Assembly: GCA_900753285.1 (NCBI GenBank)
Contig: CAADYN010000173.1
Span: 1-6,925, forward strand
Direction of reading: 5' to 3'
DNA: 6,925 nucleotides
Origin: Clostridia bacterium
GTDB lineage: Bacteria; Bacillota; Clostridia; Oscillospirales; CAG-272
Both the position numbers and the translations under genes were made by a program. Below, in pieces: positions 6,260 through 6,925 of this stretch; position 1 is the first letter of the stretch; the number at the start of each line of letters is the position of its first letter. The notes under the pieces are model-generated. The model worked only from the letters and a program-made list of their open reading frames with translations. It made no database searches and had not been told where the DNA came from.

Positions 6260-6925
6260 AAAGAATTCTCAATTACTAACAACGAAAAGCTGAAGAGAAT
6301 TGATCCGGTCGTTCTCTTTTGCGTTCTCGGGATGAATCTGATGAGCATTGTGACGCTGCTTGCTTCGTCCGACGCTTACGGAACATGGTACGTCAAGGTT
6401 CAGGCTCTCGCGTCTCTCATAGGCTTTGTCGGAATGGTCGTCATAACCTTCATCGACTACGACGCGCTGATAACAAAGCTGAAATACGTATTCTTCGCGC
6501 TGTCCGTCGTGCTGATGGTCATAGTAAAAATATTCGGAAAGGGAAACATGGGCAACAAAAACTGGCTCCCCTTGCCGTTCTTCAACCTGTCGTGGCAGCC
6601 GTCGGAGTTTGTCAAGATAACGTTCATGGTCTGCTTTGCCCTCCACCTCGCCTACCTGAAGGATAAGATAAATAAGCCCTCGTCCGTTTTGCAGCTTGCA
6701 CTTCACGCAGGACTGATTATAGGTCTTGTCGCGATAACGGACTTCGGTATGGCGCTTGTCTATGTCGTTATTGCCGCGTTCATGATTTTCGCCTCGGGTA
6801 TGTCGCTGTGGTACTTCCTCGGAGCGGGAGCAGCTGTCGTTATGGCGTCTCCTTTTCTGTGGCAGCACCTTTCGGAAAAGCAGCAGAGACGTATTCTCGT
6901 CGGCTTTAACCCCGATCTTGACCCG
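6257..6925 (+). CDS. SEDS-family cell-wall polymerase, RodA/FtsW/SpoVE-like (3' end missing)
   Basis: SEDS proteins are membrane glycosyltransferases that polymerise lipid II into peptidoglycan strands together with a class B penicillin-binding protein, in elongation (RodA), division (FtsW) or sporulation (SpoVE). The 223 codons present start at TTG and run open to the last base. A short cytoplasmic start (KLKRIDPVV) is followed by hydrophobic segments near residues 17-37, 48-66, 76-93, 117-133, 147-180 and 183-200. Family marks are NWLPLPFFNLSWQPSE (102-117) with the hallmark QPSE, TDFGMALVY (161-169) at the place of the usual PDxGTAL, and QQRRILVGFNPDLDP (209-223), like the QRxRI...NPxxDP loop. 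The short N-terminus and this loop favour RodA, but GNKNW for the usual GxRRW and TDFG for PDxG make it a somewhat divergent member. The catalytic Asp lies beyond the window. It begins 30 bases after proS with no terminator between, so it is probably co-transcribed. Confidence 0.88.
   Translation, partial: MKEFSITNNEKLKRIDPVVLFCVLGMNLMSIVTLLASSDAYGTWYVKVQALASLIGFVGMVVITFIDYDALITKLKYVFFALSVVLMVIVKIFGKGNMGNKNWLPLPFFNLSWQPSEFVKITFMVCFALHLAYLKDKINKPSSVLQLALHAGLIIGLVAITDFGMALVYVVIAAFMIFASGMSLWYFLGAGAAVVMASPFLWQHLSEKQQRRILVGFNPDLDP

Noticed and set aside
6269..6868. 199-codon minus-strand frame and a 115-codon plus-strand frame (6319-6666) over the SEDS gene
   Set aside because: Both are out-of-frame shadows of the TTG-started membrane protein frame, which has QPSE and other family marks. 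Their products are charged and low in complexity, with no family resemblance.

Overview
The window looks like a chromosomal segment of an anaerobic Firmicute of class Clostridia, most likely a gut or rumen Ruminococcaceae/Oscillospiraceae relative. The grounds are moderate GC coding DNA with AT-rich intergenic DNA, a UvrD/PcrA helicase with a long insertion of the kind I recall from that group, a short prolyl-tRNA synthetase of the archaeal/eukaryal architecture, and a large solute-binding protein with an N-terminal propeller-like region. The taxonomic call is inference from family resemblance, not from a search.

Layout: (1) Bases 1-1993 hold the 3' part of a large extracellular solute-binding protein gene whose start lies outside the window. 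A strong intrinsic terminator at about 2031-2076 closes this unit. (2) The 346-base gap at 1994-2339 is the most information-rich non-coding stretch. After the terminator comes an AT-rich stretch, then a near-consensus extended -10 promoter (TTGAAA, 17 bases, TGGTATAAT), then a roughly 160-base 5' leader whose two ends pair in a long interrupted stem. The leader matches no RNA family I can name with confidence. (3) From that promoter three genes run in the same direction with 29- and 30-base gaps and no visible terminator or promoter between them: a UvrD/PcrA superfamily 1A DNA helicase (2340-4760), an editing-domain-less prolyl-tRNA synthetase (4790-6226), and the 5' part of a SEDS-family (RodA/FtsW/SpoVE) cell-wall polymerase gene starting at TTG 6257 and running off the window end.

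The three downstream genes serve DNA repair/replication, translation and cell-wall synthesis. Their link appears to be shared transcription rather than a shared pathway. I see no mobile element, CRISPR array, tRNA or rRNA. The item most deserving follow-up is the structured leader RNA beneath the strong promoter.
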